Below, one piece after another: positions 54,121 to 63,323 of a DNA stretch of 64,000 nt. A model generated the notes under the pieces. That model did not search any database, had not been told where the DNA came from, and worked only from the letters and a program-made list of their open reading frames with translations. The DNA is from Catenulispora sp. MAP5-51 (lineage in GTDB: Bacteria > Actinomycetota > Actinomycetes > Streptomycetales > Catenulisporaceae), in contig NZ_JBGCCH010000004.1 in NCBI RefSeq assembly GCF_041261205.1, positions 310,001 to 374,000 of the forward strand, in the 5' to 3' direction. Each line of letters starts with the position of its first letter. Positions within the stretch are counted from its first letter, which is position 1. Position numbers and translations under genes: made by a program.

Positions 54121-55784
54121 TGTTCTGTTCCTTCGTTTCCTTCAGCTTGTCCGGTGACGGGGTCGCTCGCGCCGGCCCACAGATGCAATGCGGCGTACGC
54201 CCGCCAGGGGCGCCAGCGTTCGGCGTGGGCCAGCAGGGCCTTTTCGGCGCCGGGCAGGCCGAGGCGCTCGGCCTGGCGGCGGACGATCAGGTCGCCGACC
54301 GGGAAGGCATCGGGGTCGCCGAACACGCGCAGGGCGACGTAGTCGGCGGTCCAGGGGCCGATGCCCGGGACGGCCAGCAGTTTGGCGCGCGCCTCGGCGC
54401 GGTCCACGCCCCGGTCCAGGGCGAGCCCGCCCCCGGCGACGGCGGCGGCCAGGGCGCGCAGGGTCGAGACGGTGCGCCGGGTGAGGCCGAGGCCCTCGTA
54501 GTCGCCCTCGGTCAGGGTCTCGGGGCGCGGGAAGGGTGTGAGGTCCGCCTTCTTATCGACAAAGTGACTTACCGGGGCGGCCGCGTCCGGAATCAGCGCC
54601 GACTCCGGGACCAGCGCGCCCCCCGGAATCAGCGCGCCCCCCGGAACCAATGCCGCGTCCGGGACCAGCGCCGCCTCGGCGGCCAGCTCGACCGCGCTGA
54701 AACGCTGGACCAGTCGGGCGGTCATGGTGCGGGCCGCGGCCACGCTGATCTGCTGGCCGAGCACCGCGCGCACCGCGATCTCGAAGCCGTCGACCGCGCC
54801 GGGGACCCGCAGCCCGGGCCGCGCGGCGACCAGCGGTGCCAGCGCCGGGTCGCCGGCCAGGACCGCGTCCACCTGGGCCGGGTCGGCGTCCAGGTCCAGC
54901 AGGTCCCGGCAGCGGCGGACGGCGACCGCGACGTCCCGCAGGTCGTCCACCACCAGCCGCGCGTGCACCACGCCCTGGTCGTCGCGCAGTTCCACCTGTC
55001 CGGTGCCGTGCGGCAGGCGCAGCGCCCGGCGGTAGACCGCCTCGGCGCCCGAGCCCACCACCTCGTCGACGCCCGGCACCGCGCGGTTCCCGAACCAGCC
55101 GAGCAGCGCGCCGAAGTCGAACGGCGTCCGGTAGGTCAGCCGCAGCGTCAGCGCCCCGTCCCCGTCCACCGCGCTCCCGGCCAGCTCGGCCGCCGCCGCG
55201 CCGCTGCCGAAGCGGACGCGGATCTCGCTCGGGGTGGCGCCGAACGCCTCCCGGACCGAGTCGTTGAACTGGCGGATCGAGCCGTAGCCGGCGGCGAACG
55301 CGACGTCGGAGACCGGCAGCGCCGTCGACTCCAGCAGCAGGCGCGCGGTCTGCGCGCGGCGGGAGCGGGCCAGGGTCAGCGGCCCGACGCCGAGCTCGGC
55401 GACCAGCACCCGGTGCAGGTGCCGCTCGCTCACCGCCAGCGTGTGGGCCAGCGCCGCCACCCCGTCCTGCTGGTCGGCGGCGCCGTCGGCGATCAGCCGC
55501 AGCGCCCGGCCGGCCAGGTCGGCGCGCACGTTCCAGTCCGGCGAGCCCGGCACCTTGTCGGGCCGGCAGCGGCGGCAGGTCCGGAAGCCGGCGGCCTCGG
55601 CGGCCGCGGCCACCCGGAAGAACCGCACGTTCTCCGGCTTCGGGGTGCGGGCCGGGCAGATCGGCCGGCAGTAGATGCCGGTGGTGGTCACGCCGGTGAA
55701 GAAGCGGCCGTCGAACCGCGTGTCGCGGCTGGCCACGGCCCGGTAGTAGGTGTCGAAGTCGTCCTGGAGAGCGGATTCAGGCAT
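54117..55784 (-). CDS. AdaA-AlkA fusion: methylphosphotriester sensor, AraC regulator and 3-methyladenine DNA glycosylase
   Basis: 555 residues. The Ada metal-binding domain has Cys at 39, 43, 70 and 73, matching the methyl-accepting site of E. coli Ada; an AraC-type helix-turn-helix pair follows (about 100-185), then the AlkA N-terminal domain and an HhH-GPD glycosylase (LLAVPGIGPWTADY, with the catalytic Asp in FPVGDL). This one protein senses methylated DNA and removes alkylated bases. ATG 55784 is chosen. The AlkA part has an unusual insertion of hexapeptide repeats (see repeat), which makes the protein longer than usual. Confidence 0.93.
   Translation of the reverse strand: MPESALQDDFDTYYRAVASRDTRFDGRFFTGVTTTGIYCRPICPARTPKPENVRFFRVAAAAEAAGFRTCRRCRPDKVPGSPDWNVRADLAGRALRLIADGAADQQDGVAALAHTLAVSERHLHRVLVAELGVGPLTLARSRRAQTARLLLESTALPVSDVAFAAGYGSIRQFNDSVREAFGATPSEIRVRFGSGAAAAELAGSAVDGDGALTLRLTYRTPFDFGALLGWFGNRAVPGVDEVVGSGAEAVYRRALRLPHGTGQVELRDDQGVVHARLVVDDLRDVAVAVRRCRDLLDLDADPAQVDAVLAGDPALAPLVAARPGLRVPGAVDGFEIAVRAVLGQQISVAAARTMTARLVQRFSAVELAAEAALVPDAALVPGGALIPGGALVPESALIPDAAAPVSHFVDKKADLTPFPRPETLTEGDYEGLGLTRRTVSTLRALAAAVAGGGLALDRGVDRAEARAKLLAVPGIGPWTADYVALRVFGDPDAFPVGDLIVRRQAERLGLPGAEKALLAHAERWRPWRAYAALHLWAGASDPVTGQAEGNEGTEQ
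54590..54679 (-). repeat. 18-bp tandem repeat inside the AlkA domain
   Basis: Five 18-bp units (consensus GGACCAGCGCGCCCCCCG on the plus strand) encode on the minus strand a hexapeptide array: ALVPDA, ALVPGG, ALIPGG, ALVPES, ALIPDA. The array lies between two conserved AlkA segments (QRFSAVELA and LTPFPRPETL). Confidence 0.85.
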
Positions 55785-55839
55785 GCTTCGAGTCTCGCGC
55801 AGGGGAGCGCCTGCTACTAGCGGGATTCGGACCAGACCG

Positions 55840-56829
55840 TCAGCGGCGTGGGGAATCCGCGTGGAACGCCTGGTCACGCCAGTACAGGAACGTGGCCGCC
55901 GGGTCCCCGGTGTAGGACCATGGCACGCGCATCGCGTGCGAGCCGATCGCGTCGTACAGGGCCCGGGTCTCGTCGGTGTCGACCAGGCCCGAGTAGACCA
56001 TCGCGTGCAGCAGGTAGTTCCGGTCCAGGTCGGCCTGGGCGTGCGGCTCTATCGCCGAGCCCAGCCAGCTGCGCAGGACGCGGTCCACATCAGCGGTCAC
56101 CAGGTCCCGCGACCAGTGGGCGTGCGGCGCTTGGCGCTGCCTGGGGACTCCCACGTTCGCGGTCCTGAAGACCTCTGCGTGCGCGACCAAGGGGAGCGCC
56201 GCCAGGGGGGATCCCGGCGGTGCTTCTCCGGCCAGCCAATAGGCGAAGTCGTACATCTCCTGGTGCGAGCCGCACCACGCGTCGAACAGGTAGATCAGCG
56301 CCTCGTGGTGGCCGTCACGGTTCAACGCGTCCAGCGCGCGCATCTGCTGCCAGTGCTGCCAGAACTCCTCGCGCCCGCTCTTGCGCCCGCGGTCCGCGGC
56401 GCGCGCCAGGGTCAGCATGATCACCCACGGCGTCGGGTCCTCGGGGGCCATCTCGGCGGCGTGCGTGCACAGATCCAGGGCCTCGGCCGCGGTCTCGGGC
56501 ACCCCGGCGCCGCCGGTCAGTGCCGCCCGCAGCGTGCGGACCGTCTCCACCTGCGCCCGGAGCAGTGCGGCGTCCGGATTCACCGGCTCCAGCACCTGCC
56601 AGCGCTCCACCCAGGAGGAGTTCGCCACCGCTTCGGCCAGCACGCGGACCCGATGGCTGCGCCGGTCCCACTGCGGTCCGTCGACCGCGCTGCGCGTCTC
56701 GGCCAGGACGTCGCGCGCCGGTCCCCATTCCCCGGACGCCAGCGCGTCCCGTGCCTCGGCCAGCGCCAGATCGCCAAGCGCCGGGTCCATATTCACCCGG
56801 AGGACGTCGTTCCGGGTCTTCGCAGCCAT
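55840..56829 (-). CDS. Conserved hypothetical protein (329 aa), TPR-like
   Basis: No family named. The protein is soluble, rich in Ala, Trp and charged residues, and reads as helical throughout: EARDALASGEWGPARDVLAETR at the start looks like tetratricopeptide-type helices, and EDPTPWVIMLTLARAADRGRKSGREEFWQHW has similar spacing. Starts at ATG 56829 and is divergent from proS. Coding character is strong. Function cannot be inferred from its neighbours. Confidence 0.75.
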   Translation of the reverse strand: MAAKTRNDVLRVNMDPALGDLALAEARDALASGEWGPARDVLAETRSAVDGPQWDRRSHRVRVLAEAVANSSWVERWQVLEPVNPDAALLRAQVETVRTLRAALTGGAGVPETAAEALDLCTHAAEMAPEDPTPWVIMLTLARAADRGRKSGREEFWQHWQQMRALDALNRDGHHEALIYLFDAWCGSHQEMYDFAYWLAGEAPPGSPLAALPLVAHAEVFRTANVGVPRQRQAPHAHWSRDLVTADVDRVLRSWLGSAIEPHAQADLDRNYLLHAMVYSGLVDTDETRALYDAIGSHAMRVPWSYTGDPAATFLYWRDQAFHADSPRR

Positions 56830-57013
56830 ATCCGCACGGTAACCCGCCTAACGTGAATACGGGAGAGTCTTTACGCGCTGTTGAAGGCGTGTGCGAAGAG
56901 CCAAACGGCAAGCGATCACGCTCGAGCCGGATATCCTCGCAGGACAGAAGTGTCCGCCGGCGCGGCTTTCGTTGGGCGCGTCACTTTTCCCGATCGAACA
57001 CAAGGAGCACTCC

Positions 57014-58762
57014 GTGATCTGGCGTATGTCGTCGTTGTTCCTGCGAACCCTGCGCGAGGACCCGGCGGACGCCGAGGTCCCGAGCCACAAGCTCTTGGTC
57101 CGGGGTGGATACGTCCGCCGCGTCGCGCCCGGCATCTACTCCTGGCTGCCCCTGGGCAAGCAGGTGCTGGAGAATGTCACGCGCGTCGTGCGCGAGGAGA
57201 TGGACCGCATGGGCGGGCAGGAGGTCCAGTTCCCCGCACTTCTGCCCCGGGAGTACTACGAGACGACCGGCCGCTGGACCGAGTACGGCGACAACCTGTT
57301 CCGCCTCCAGGACCGCCGCGGCAACGACTATCTCCTCGGCCCCACGCACGAGGAGATGTTCACCGACATGGTGAAGAGCGAGGTGTCGTCCTACAAGGAC
57401 CTGCCGGTCACGCTCTACCAGATCCAGACCAAGTACCGGGACGAGGCGCGTCCGCGCGCCGGCATCCTGCGCGGCCGGGAGTTCCTGATGAAGGACTCCT
57501 ACTCCTTCGACCTGGACGACGAGGGCCTGAAGCACTCCTACGCGCAGCACCGCGACACCTACATCCGGATCTTCGAGCGCCTCGGCATCAAGTACAAGAT
57601 CGTCTCGGCGGTGTCCGGCGCGATGGGCGGCTCGGCCTCCGAGGAGTTCCTCGCCACCGCGCCCACCGGCGAGGACACGTACGTGGCGTGCCACAACTGC
57701 GGCTACGCGGCCAACGTCGAGGCCGTCGAGACCGCCGTCCCCGCGCCGCAGGACGCCTCCGCGCAGCCCGCGCTCCAGGTGCTGGACACCCCCGACACCG
57801 CGACCATCGAGTCGCTGGTCACCGTGGTGAACGGGCTGGGCATCGAGATCGCGGCCAAGGACACGCTGAAGAACGTCGTGGTCAAGGTCCGCTACCCCGG
57901 CGTGAAGGAGCCGAAGGTCCTGATCGTCGGCCTGCCCGGCGACCGCGAGGTGGACCTCAAGCGCCTGGAGGCCGCGGTGGCCCCCGGCGAGGTCGAGATG
58001 TTCGAGGCCGAGGACTTCGGCAAGCACCCGAAGCTGGTGCGCGGCTACATCGGCCCGGTCGGGCTGAAGGAGGCCGGGTACGAGTACCTGGTCGACCCGC
58101 GGGTCGCCGTCGGCAGCGCCTGGGTGACCGGCGCCAACGAGGCCGGCAAGCACGTCGCCTACGCGGTGGCCGGCCGCGACTTCGACATCGAGGGCACCGT
58201 CGAGGCCGCCGAGGTGCGGGCCGGCGACCTGTGCCCGCGCTGCGGCCACGAGCTGTCCATCGACCGCGGCATCGAGATCGGCCACATCTTCCAGCTCGGC
58301 CGCAAGTACGCCGACGCCGCCAAGCTCGACGTGCTCGGCAAGGACGGCAAGCCGGTCCGCGTCACCATGGGCAGCTACGGCGTCGGCGTCTCGCGCGCCG
58401 TCGCGGTCCTGGCCGAGCAGCTGCACGACGAGCTCGGGCTGGTCTGGCCCCGCGAGGTGGCCCCGGCCGACGTGCACATCGTGGCCGCCGGCAAGGACCA
58501 GGCGATCTACGAGACCGCGAACCGCTACGCCGAGGAGCTCGGCGCGCGCGGCGTCCGGGTCCTGTACGACGACCGCATGGGCAGCGTCTCGCCCGGCGTG
58601 AAGTTCAAGGACGCCGAGCTGATCGGCATCCCGACCATCGTCGTGGTCGGCAGGAACCTCGCCGACGGCGTCGTGGAGGTCCGCGACCGCCAGAGCGGGG
58701 AGAAGACCGAGGTCGCGGTGCCGGACCTGGTCGAGCACGTGCACGCGCTGGTGCGCGGCTGA
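57014..58762 (+). CDS. proS: Prolyl-tRNA synthetase
   Basis: 582 residues, bacterial type. Class II motifs are visible: motif 2 region with [25 protein letters not shown], and motif 3 in [18 protein letters not shown]. Between them lies the long editing (INS) domain, and the C-terminal anticodon-binding domain ends [14 protein letters not shown] 57014 is the start: AAGGAG lies seven bases upstream and [15 protein letters not shown] is the usual N-terminus. A hairpin follows. In mycobacteria proS is near nusA and rimP, as here. Confidence 0.97.
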   Translation: MIWRMSSLFLRTLREDPADAEVPSHKLLVRGGYVRRVAPGIYSWLPLGKQVLENVTRVVREEMDRMGGQEVQFPALLPREYYETTGRWTEYGDNLFRLQDRRGNDYLLGPTHEEMFTDMVKSEVSSYKDLPVTLYQIQTKYRDEARPRAGILRGREFLMKDSYSFDLDDEGLKHSYAQHRDTYIRIFERLGIKYKIVSAVSGAMGGSASEEFLATAPTGEDTYVACHNCGYAANVEAVETAVPAPQDASAQPALQVLDTPDTATIESLVTVVNGLGIEIAAKDTLKNVVVKVRYPGVKEPKVLIVGLPGDREVDLKRLEAAVAPGEVEMFEAEDFGKHPKLVRGYIGPVGLKEAGYEYLVDPRVAVGSAWVTGANEAGKHVAYAVAGRDFDIEGTVEAAEVRAGDLCPRCGHELSIDRGIEIGHIFQLGRKYADAAKLDVLGKDGKPVRVTMGSYGVGVSRAVAVLAEQLHDELGLVWPREVAPADVHIVAAGKDQAIYETANRYAEELGARGVRVLYDDRMGSVSPGVKFKDAELIGIPTIVVVGRNLADGVVEVRDRQSGEKTEVAVPDLVEHVHALVRG

Positions 58763-58810
58763 GCGTACGCCGCGCTCAGGGCAGTCGTCGGGCAAGCGTC
58801 GGGCAAGCGT

Positions 58811-58853
58811 GAGGCACGCCGCCGCCGGGATCTTTCCGGCGGCGGCGTGCCTC
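58811..58853 (+). terminator. proS terminator
   Basis: A perfect 18-bp stem starting GAGGCACGCCGCC, with a 7-base loop, begins 48 bp after the stop; no T tract. Confidence 0.75.
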
Positions 58854-58927
58854 GTCTGCTCAGCACACGATTGGATCACTGCCGGTAGGGCGTCGTCCGG
58901 TAAGGGTGACGCGCAATAATCACCTCC

Positions 58928-60535
58928 ATGGATGCACCGACCCCCGGCACCGTCATAGCCGAGCGTTACCGCCTGACCCGACCCCTGGGGTCGGGCAGCA
59001 GTGCGGTCGTCTGGGAGGCGCAGGACTCGAGCCTGGACCGGCTGGTCGCGGTCAAGCTGCTGCACGGCGGCGCGGCCGCGAACCCGGCAGGCCGTGAGCA
59101 GCTGCGGCGCGAGGCGCTGGCGCTGGCGCGGCTGGCGCATCCGCGGGTGACCACCGTCTTCGACTACATCGAGTGGCAGGACGGGGCCGGCGACTTCCAG
59201 CCGGTGCTGGTCACCGAGCTGCTGGCCGGGCTGAACCTGGAGGACCGGCTGGAGCAGGGCCCGCTGATCGAGAACGACGCCCGGCTGGCCTGCGCGCAGC
59301 TGGCCAGCGCGCTGGAGGCGGTGCACCAGGTCGGCATCATCCACCGCGACCTGAAGCCCGGCAACGTCATGCTGATGTCCGACGGGGTCAAGCTCCTGGA
59401 CTTCGGCATCGCGCAGGCCTCCTCCGACACCGACGCGCGCACCGGCCTGGTGGTCGGCACGCCCTCGTGCATGGCGCCGGAGCAGCTGACCGGACGCGGG
59501 GCGCTGCCCGCCTCCGACGTGTACGCGCTCGGCTGCATCCTCTACTGGTGCGTCACCGGCCGCGCGCCGTTCGAGGGCGCGACGGTCGACGACGTGGTCA
59601 AGGCCCACCTGCACAAGCTCCCGCCGCCGCTGCCGACGGCGGGCCTGCCCCCGCAGATAGCCGCGATCTACCGGCAGTGCATGGCCAAGGACCCCATGGA
59701 GCGGCCGGCCGCGGCGACCGTGGCCGCCGTCCTGGAACTGCGCGGCGCTCCGGCCGACATCCCCGGCATGGCGCGGCCGCCGGCGAACCGGACGATGGTG
59801 ATGCGGCAGCCCTACCAGGCCGCCCAGCCGCCGTCCTACCTGGCCGCCCAGGAGCAGCCCGCGTACATGGGGCCGCGTGTCCCGGCGCAGAGCAGCGTCC
59901 CGCACGACGACGATGACGGCGGCTCCTACCCGGCGCAGCCGACCTTCCCCGGACCGCCGCCCCCGCGCCGCTGGAACTGGATCTGGATGGTCCTCGGTGC
60001 GCTGGTCATCGCCTTCATCGCGGCGGCCGGCACCGCGGTCTTCATGAAGGGCTCGCAGGCGGAGAAGCGGAGCACCTCGGCCCCGCCGCCGGGCATCACC
60101 GCGAGCACCCCGAGCGGATCCGCTACGGCGCCGTCCGGCACGGCCACGTCGCCGTCGGGCGCGCCGACCACCTCCTCCAGCGGGCCGGCCTCCACCAACG
60201 CGCCGACCATGAACCCGAAGACGGACCCGGTCGGCTATCTGGAAGCCATGCGGGCCCAGATCGACGGCTACATCGCGCAGGGCGCGGCGACCATGGACCC
60301 CAACACGGGGCGCGATCTGCAGAACGCGCTGGCCGACGCGGAGAACACGGCGCAGCAGGCCAAGCAGCACCACATGAAGGGCAGCACCCTGCACGATCTG
60401 CAGAGCAAGCTCGACGATCTGGGGTCGAAGGTCAACGACGACCAGTCCGGAGGGATGCTGTCCGAAGCGGTGGACTCGACCCTGTCCGGGGAGCTGCAGA
60501 ACTTCTCCGACGCGATCGGCGGCGGGCAGGACTGA
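58928..60535 (+). CDS. Membrane Ser/Thr protein kinase (PknB-like)
   Basis: 535 residues. Hanks-type kinase domain at about 10-270: glycine loop LGSGSSAVVWEA, Lys in VAVKLL, catalytic loop HRDLKPGN, DFG, and APEQLTG. A proline/alanine-rich linker leads to one transmembrane helix (about 350-372), after which the outer part has a Thr/Ser/Pro-rich stretch and a short helical domain (about 420-535) with no PASTA repeat. It would phosphorylate cytosolic targets in response to something outside. Neighbours do not show its substrate. Confidence 0.92.
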   Translation: MDAPTPGTVIAERYRLTRPLGSGSSAVVWEAQDSSLDRLVAVKLLHGGAAANPAGREQLRREALALARLAHPRVTTVFDYIEWQDGAGDFQPVLVTELLAGLNLEDRLEQGPLIENDARLACAQLASALEAVHQVGIIHRDLKPGNVMLMSDGVKLLDFGIAQASSDTDARTGLVVGTPSCMAPEQLTGRGALPASDVYALGCILYWCVTGRAPFEGATVDDVVKAHLHKLPPPLPTAGLPPQIAAIYRQCMAKDPMERPAAATVAAVLELRGAPADIPGMARPPANRTMVMRQPYQAAQPPSYLAAQEQPAYMGPRVPAQSSVPHDDDDGGSYPAQPTFPGPPPPRRWNWIWMVLGALVIAFIAAAGTAVFMKGSQAEKRSTSAPPPGITASTPSGSATAPSGTATSPSGAPTTSSSGPASTNAPTMNPKTDPVGYLEAMRAQIDGYIAQGAATMDPNTGRDLQNALADAENTAQQAKQHHMKGSTLHDLQSKLDDLGSKVNDDQSGGMLSEAVDSTLSGELQNFSDAIGGGQD

Positions 60536-60543
60536 TCTGAGCG

Positions 60544-60580
60544 GTTCCCGGGTCAGTCCCGTTCGGGCAGTCCCGGGAAC
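60544..60580. terminator. Possible bidirectional hairpin between convergent genes
   Basis: GTTCCCGGG (60544-60552) and CCCGGGAAC (60572-60580) form a perfect 9-bp inverted repeat that overlaps the end of the ferritin-like gene. Its position between convergent stops suggests termination in both directions. Confidence 0.4.
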
Positions 60581-60960
60581 GCTACAGAGCTTCCGCGCCA
60601 GCGCACCGCGCGGACTGCGGAGTCCGTCAGCCACTCCAGTCCGGTGCGCCGGGTGTCTCCATTTGAGGACTGGACGACGTCCGCATAGGAGGCGCCGAGC
60701 CCTTCCTCCAACTGTGTCGCCAACCGCGTGGCGTCTGCTGCGGTGTTCACCGGGAACGGGATCGCATAAGCGGGCGCCGCGGCGACGGGCTTATCGCCCT
60801 GTGCCTCGATCAGCCCGATGAGGATGTCTCGGCGCGCCCTATGAGTGTCGTAGGCGTTCTGTGCGGCGGTTCGCTGGGCGCCGACGAGGTGGACCGCCAG
60901 GACTCCGTATCCGTACACCGCGGCGTGTTCGTTCCCCAAAGCGGTCTGAAGCGCGCTCAT
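60553..60960 (-). CDS. DUF4439 ferritin-like protein
   Basis: 135 residues, mostly helical: LQTALGNEHAAVYGYGVLAVHL, RTAAQNAYDTHRARRDILIGLI, and a last helix EEGLGASYADVVQ. The EHAAVYGY segment with a later H (THRARRD) fits the iron-binding helices of ferritin-like folds of the DUF4439 type. Mycobacterial Rv2844-type proteins lie in the same place, between proS and rimP-nusA. ATG overlaps the stop of the upstream lipoprotein gene as ATGA. No signal peptide. Confidence 0.8.
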   Translation of the reverse strand: MSALQTALGNEHAAVYGYGVLAVHLVGAQRTAAQNAYDTHRARRDILIGLIEAQGDKPVAAAPAYAIPFPVNTAADATRLATQLEEGLGASYADVVQSSNGDTRRTGLEWLTDSAVRAVRWRGSSVAFPGLPERD

Positions 60961-61505
60961 GCGGAGGCTCCCAGGAGCAGGGCCGCGTGGCCGGACTCGG
61001 CGGCGGCGATGGATGCCAGGAGCATCGCGGTCGTGCCGTCGGCGGCCAGGATGTCCGCCGTCCGGTCGCTCGCAGCGTGCTGCTCCGCTCCGGCCAGCGC
61101 CGTCACGGCGGTCTTCGTGTCCGTCGTGGCGGGAGGGGACCAGGTGGTGGCGCCCGGAGAGGACGGAGCGGGGGAGGACACCGGAGCCGAGGGCGGCGTA
61201 TAGCCCTGCTTTATGGCGGCCGCGTGCGCGGCGTGCTCCGCGCGGATCGCTGTCAGCTTCGCGCTGAGGGCGTGGTCGGCGGTCACGGAAGGGAGCGCCA
61301 AGGCGGCGTCGTAACGGCTCAGCAGATCGGCCTCGGCGGCCAGGGCACGGTCTCGCACCGGGTCCGCGTGTTCGGCCGGCTCCGGTTCACCCGAAGAGCT
61401 CCCGGGCCTGCTGGTTTCGGCAGGGGAGGAACACGCGCCTAACAGTGCCACACCCGTAACAGTGAGCATCGTGCGTCTCGTCAGCTCCACGGGCACCCAG
61501 GTCAC
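60957..61505 (-). CDS. Lipoprotein with ferritin-like helices
   Basis: 182 residues from GTG 61505. A hydrophobic segment ends in lipobox LLGAC (Cys at about 28), so the protein should be anchored outside the membrane. A Ser/Pro-rich linker leads to helices with ferritin-like spacing, RAEHAAHAAAIKQG and AAAESGHAALL, and a Pro/Ser stretch between. It is coupled to the DUF4439 gene through ATGA. No ribosome-binding site precedes GTG, and a -10 lies 7 bases before it, suggesting a leaderless message. Confidence 0.72.
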   Translation of the reverse strand: MTWVPVELTRRTMLTVTGVALLGACSSPAETSRPGSSSGEPEPAEHADPVRDRALAAEADLLSRYDAALALPSVTADHALSAKLTAIRAEHAAHAAAIKQGYTPPSAPVSSPAPSSPGATTWSPPATTDTKTAVTALAGAEQHAASDRTADILAADGTTAMLLASIAAAESGHAALLLGASA

Positions 61506-61511
61506 CGGCAA

Positions 61512-61517
61512 AGTGTA
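61512..61517 (-). promoter_or_regulatory. -10 element for a leaderless lipoprotein transcript
   Basis: On the minus strand TACACT ends 6 bases before GTG 61505, the position expected when transcription begins at the start codon. The -35 is not obvious. Confidence 0.4.
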
Positions 61518-61633
61518 GCGATTCCCGACGCCGTGCCGACGTGAGCGCGCCCCGGTGCGGAACGGATACTGTGTTGGCAACGAAGCGACGGCACGACGGC
61601 CGACAACTGCACGACAACTGCACAAGGAGAACG

Positions 61634-62230
61634 ATGAGCACCCCCCGATCCGGATCCCCGGCGGACCGGTTGCAAGCGCTGCTGGAGCCGGTCGTCACCG
61701 CCGCCGGCTACGACCTGGAGGCGGTCCGCGTCTCGCAGGTGGCCCGGCGGCGCCGCGTCGAGGTCGTCGTCGACAGCGACGACGGTGTCTCCCTGGACGC
61801 GGTCTCCGACATCACCCGGGTGGTCTCCGACGTGCTCGACAGCCCGGAAGGCGTCGCGGTCATGGGCGAGGAGCCCTACGTGCTGGAGGTCGGCTCCCCG
61901 GGTACCGACCGGCCGCTGACCCAGCCCAAGCACTGGCTCCGGGCCAAGGGCCGGCTGGTGCGCGCGGTCCTGCGCGACGGCGGCGAGCTCACCGGCCGGA
62001 TCCTGGACGTCGACGAGGACGGCGTGCTGCTGGAGGTCGAGGTGCCCGGCAAGAAGAAGGGGCAGCCGTCGACCACCCAGGAGCGGCGGCTGGCCTTCGC
62101 CGAGGTCGCCAAGGCGCGCGTGGAGATCGAGTTCAACCGCAAGGACGACGACGAGGCCGACGAGGCCGACGAGGACTACGAGGACGACGCCGCCGCCATC
62201 GAGGACGTCGACGAGGACGAGGAGGGCTGA
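61634..62230 (+). CDS. rimP: Ribosome maturation factor RimP
   Basis: 198 residues: the N-terminal RimP domain ([44 protein letters not shown]), the [16 protein letters not shown] segment and a C-terminal SH3-like part. It assists maturation of the 30S subunit. The last 35 residues or so are an acidic Asp/Glu run, common in actinobacterial RimP. ATG 61634 follows AAGGAGA. nusA starts 5 bp later. Confidence 0.94.
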   Translation: MSTPRSGSPADRLQALLEPVVTAAGYDLEAVRVSQVARRRRVEVVVDSDDGVSLDAVSDITRVVSDVLDSPEGVAVMGEEPYVLEVGSPGTDRPLTQPKHWLRAKGRLVRAVLRDGGELTGRILDVDEDGVLLEVEVPGKKKGQPSTTQERRLAFAEVAKARVEIEFNRKDDDEADEADEDYEDDAAAIEDVDEDEEG

Positions 62231-62235
62231 CGACC

Positions 62236-63210
62236 ATGGACATCCCCACGAGTGCATTGCGCGACCTGGAGAAGGACCGCGGGATCCCCTTCGAGAAGCT
62301 GGTCGAGGACATCGAGGCGGCGCTGCTGATCGCCTACAAGCGCACCGACGGCGCCAAGGCCCGGGCCCGGGTCCAGGTCGACCGGGGCAGCGGCCACGTC
62401 ACCGTGTGGGCCGTGGAGGACATCGAGGACGGCACCACCCGGGAGTACGACGACACCCCGAACGAGTTCGGCCGCATCGCCTCCACCACCGCCAAGCAGG
62501 TGATCCTGCAGCGGCTGCGGGACCACGAGGACGAGCAGACCTTCGGGGAGTTCTCCGGCCGCAAGGGCGACCTGATCACCGGCGTGGTGCAGCAGGGCCG
62601 CGACCCGCGCGCGGTGCTGGTGAACATCGGCAAGATCGAGGGCACCCTCCCGGCCGCCGAGCAGGTCCCCGGCGAGGAGTACCGGCACGGCGAGCGCCTG
62701 AAGTGCTACGTGGTGGACGTCCGCCGCGGCCAGCGCGGCCCCCAGGTGACCCTCTCGCGCACGCACCCGGACCTGGTGAAGAAGCTGTTCGCGCTGGAGG
62801 TCCCGGAGATCGCCGAGGGCGCGGTGGAGATCACCGCGATCGCCCGCGAGGCCGGCCACCGCACCAAGATCGCGGTCCGCTCGCACCGCGCCGGGGTGAA
62901 CGCCAAGGGCGCCTGCATCGGCCCGATGGGCGCGCGGGTGCGCAACGTGATGGCCGAGCTGCACGGCGAGAAGATCGACATCGTGGACTGGTCCGAGGAC
63001 CCGGCCGAGATGGTCGGCAACGCGCTGTCCCCGGCCCGGGTGTCCAAGGTCCAGGTCGTCGACCTGGACCAGCGCAGCGCCCGGGTGATCGTGCCGGACT
63101 TCCAGCTCTCGCTGGCCATCGGCAAGGAGGGCCAGAACGCGCGGCTGGCGGCGCGGCTGACCGGCTGGCGGATCGACATCCGCTCGGACGCGGAGCCGGT
63201 GACGGAGTAG
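62236..63210 (+). CDS. nusA: Transcription termination/antitermination factor NusA
   Basis: 324 residues. N-terminal RNA-polymerase-binding domain ([26 protein letters not shown]), S1 domain, and two KH domains ([42 protein letters not shown]). It lacks the C-terminal acidic repeats of enterobacterial NusA, normal for actinobacteria. GGAGGG, which lies inside the rimP stop region, serves as the ribosome-binding site. Normally ylxR and infB follow; here a strong hairpin and a sigma factor gene do. Confidence 0.96.
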   Translation: MDIPTSALRDLEKDRGIPFEKLVEDIEAALLIAYKRTDGAKARARVQVDRGSGHVTVWAVEDIEDGTTREYDDTPNEFGRIASTTAKQVILQRLRDHEDEQTFGEFSGRKGDLITGVVQQGRDPRAVLVNIGKIEGTLPAAEQVPGEEYRHGERLKCYVVDVRRGQRGPQVTLSRTHPDLVKKLFALEVPEIAEGAVEITAIAREAGHRTKIAVRSHRAGVNAKGACIGPMGARVRNVMAELHGEKIDIVDWSEDPAEMVGNALSPARVSKVQVVDLDQRSARVIVPDFQLSLAIGKEGQNARLAARLTGWRIDIRSDAEPVTE

Positions 63211-63217
63211 CGAGCAC

Positions 63218-63257
63218 TGCCAATAAGGGCCCTCCTTCAGGAGGGCCCTTATTGGCA
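63218..63257 (+). terminator. Hairpin after nusA
   Basis: A perfect 19-bp stem starting TGCCAATAAGGGCCC, with a 2-base loop, begins 7 bp after the nusA stop. No T tract follows, so it could end rimP-nusA transcription, or act as an RNA-processing or stabilising stem. Confidence 0.65.
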
Positions 63258-63323
63258 TGCAACGGTCTGTCGGCATCCTGCTGTCTTGGGTGTCATGACT
63301 AACCGACCAAGGCGGTGGGGGCA

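Noticed and set aside
56981-60634. Minus-strand ORF of 1217 codons opposite proS and the kinase
   Set aside because: It runs antisense through two clear genes and consists of repetitive shadow sequence.
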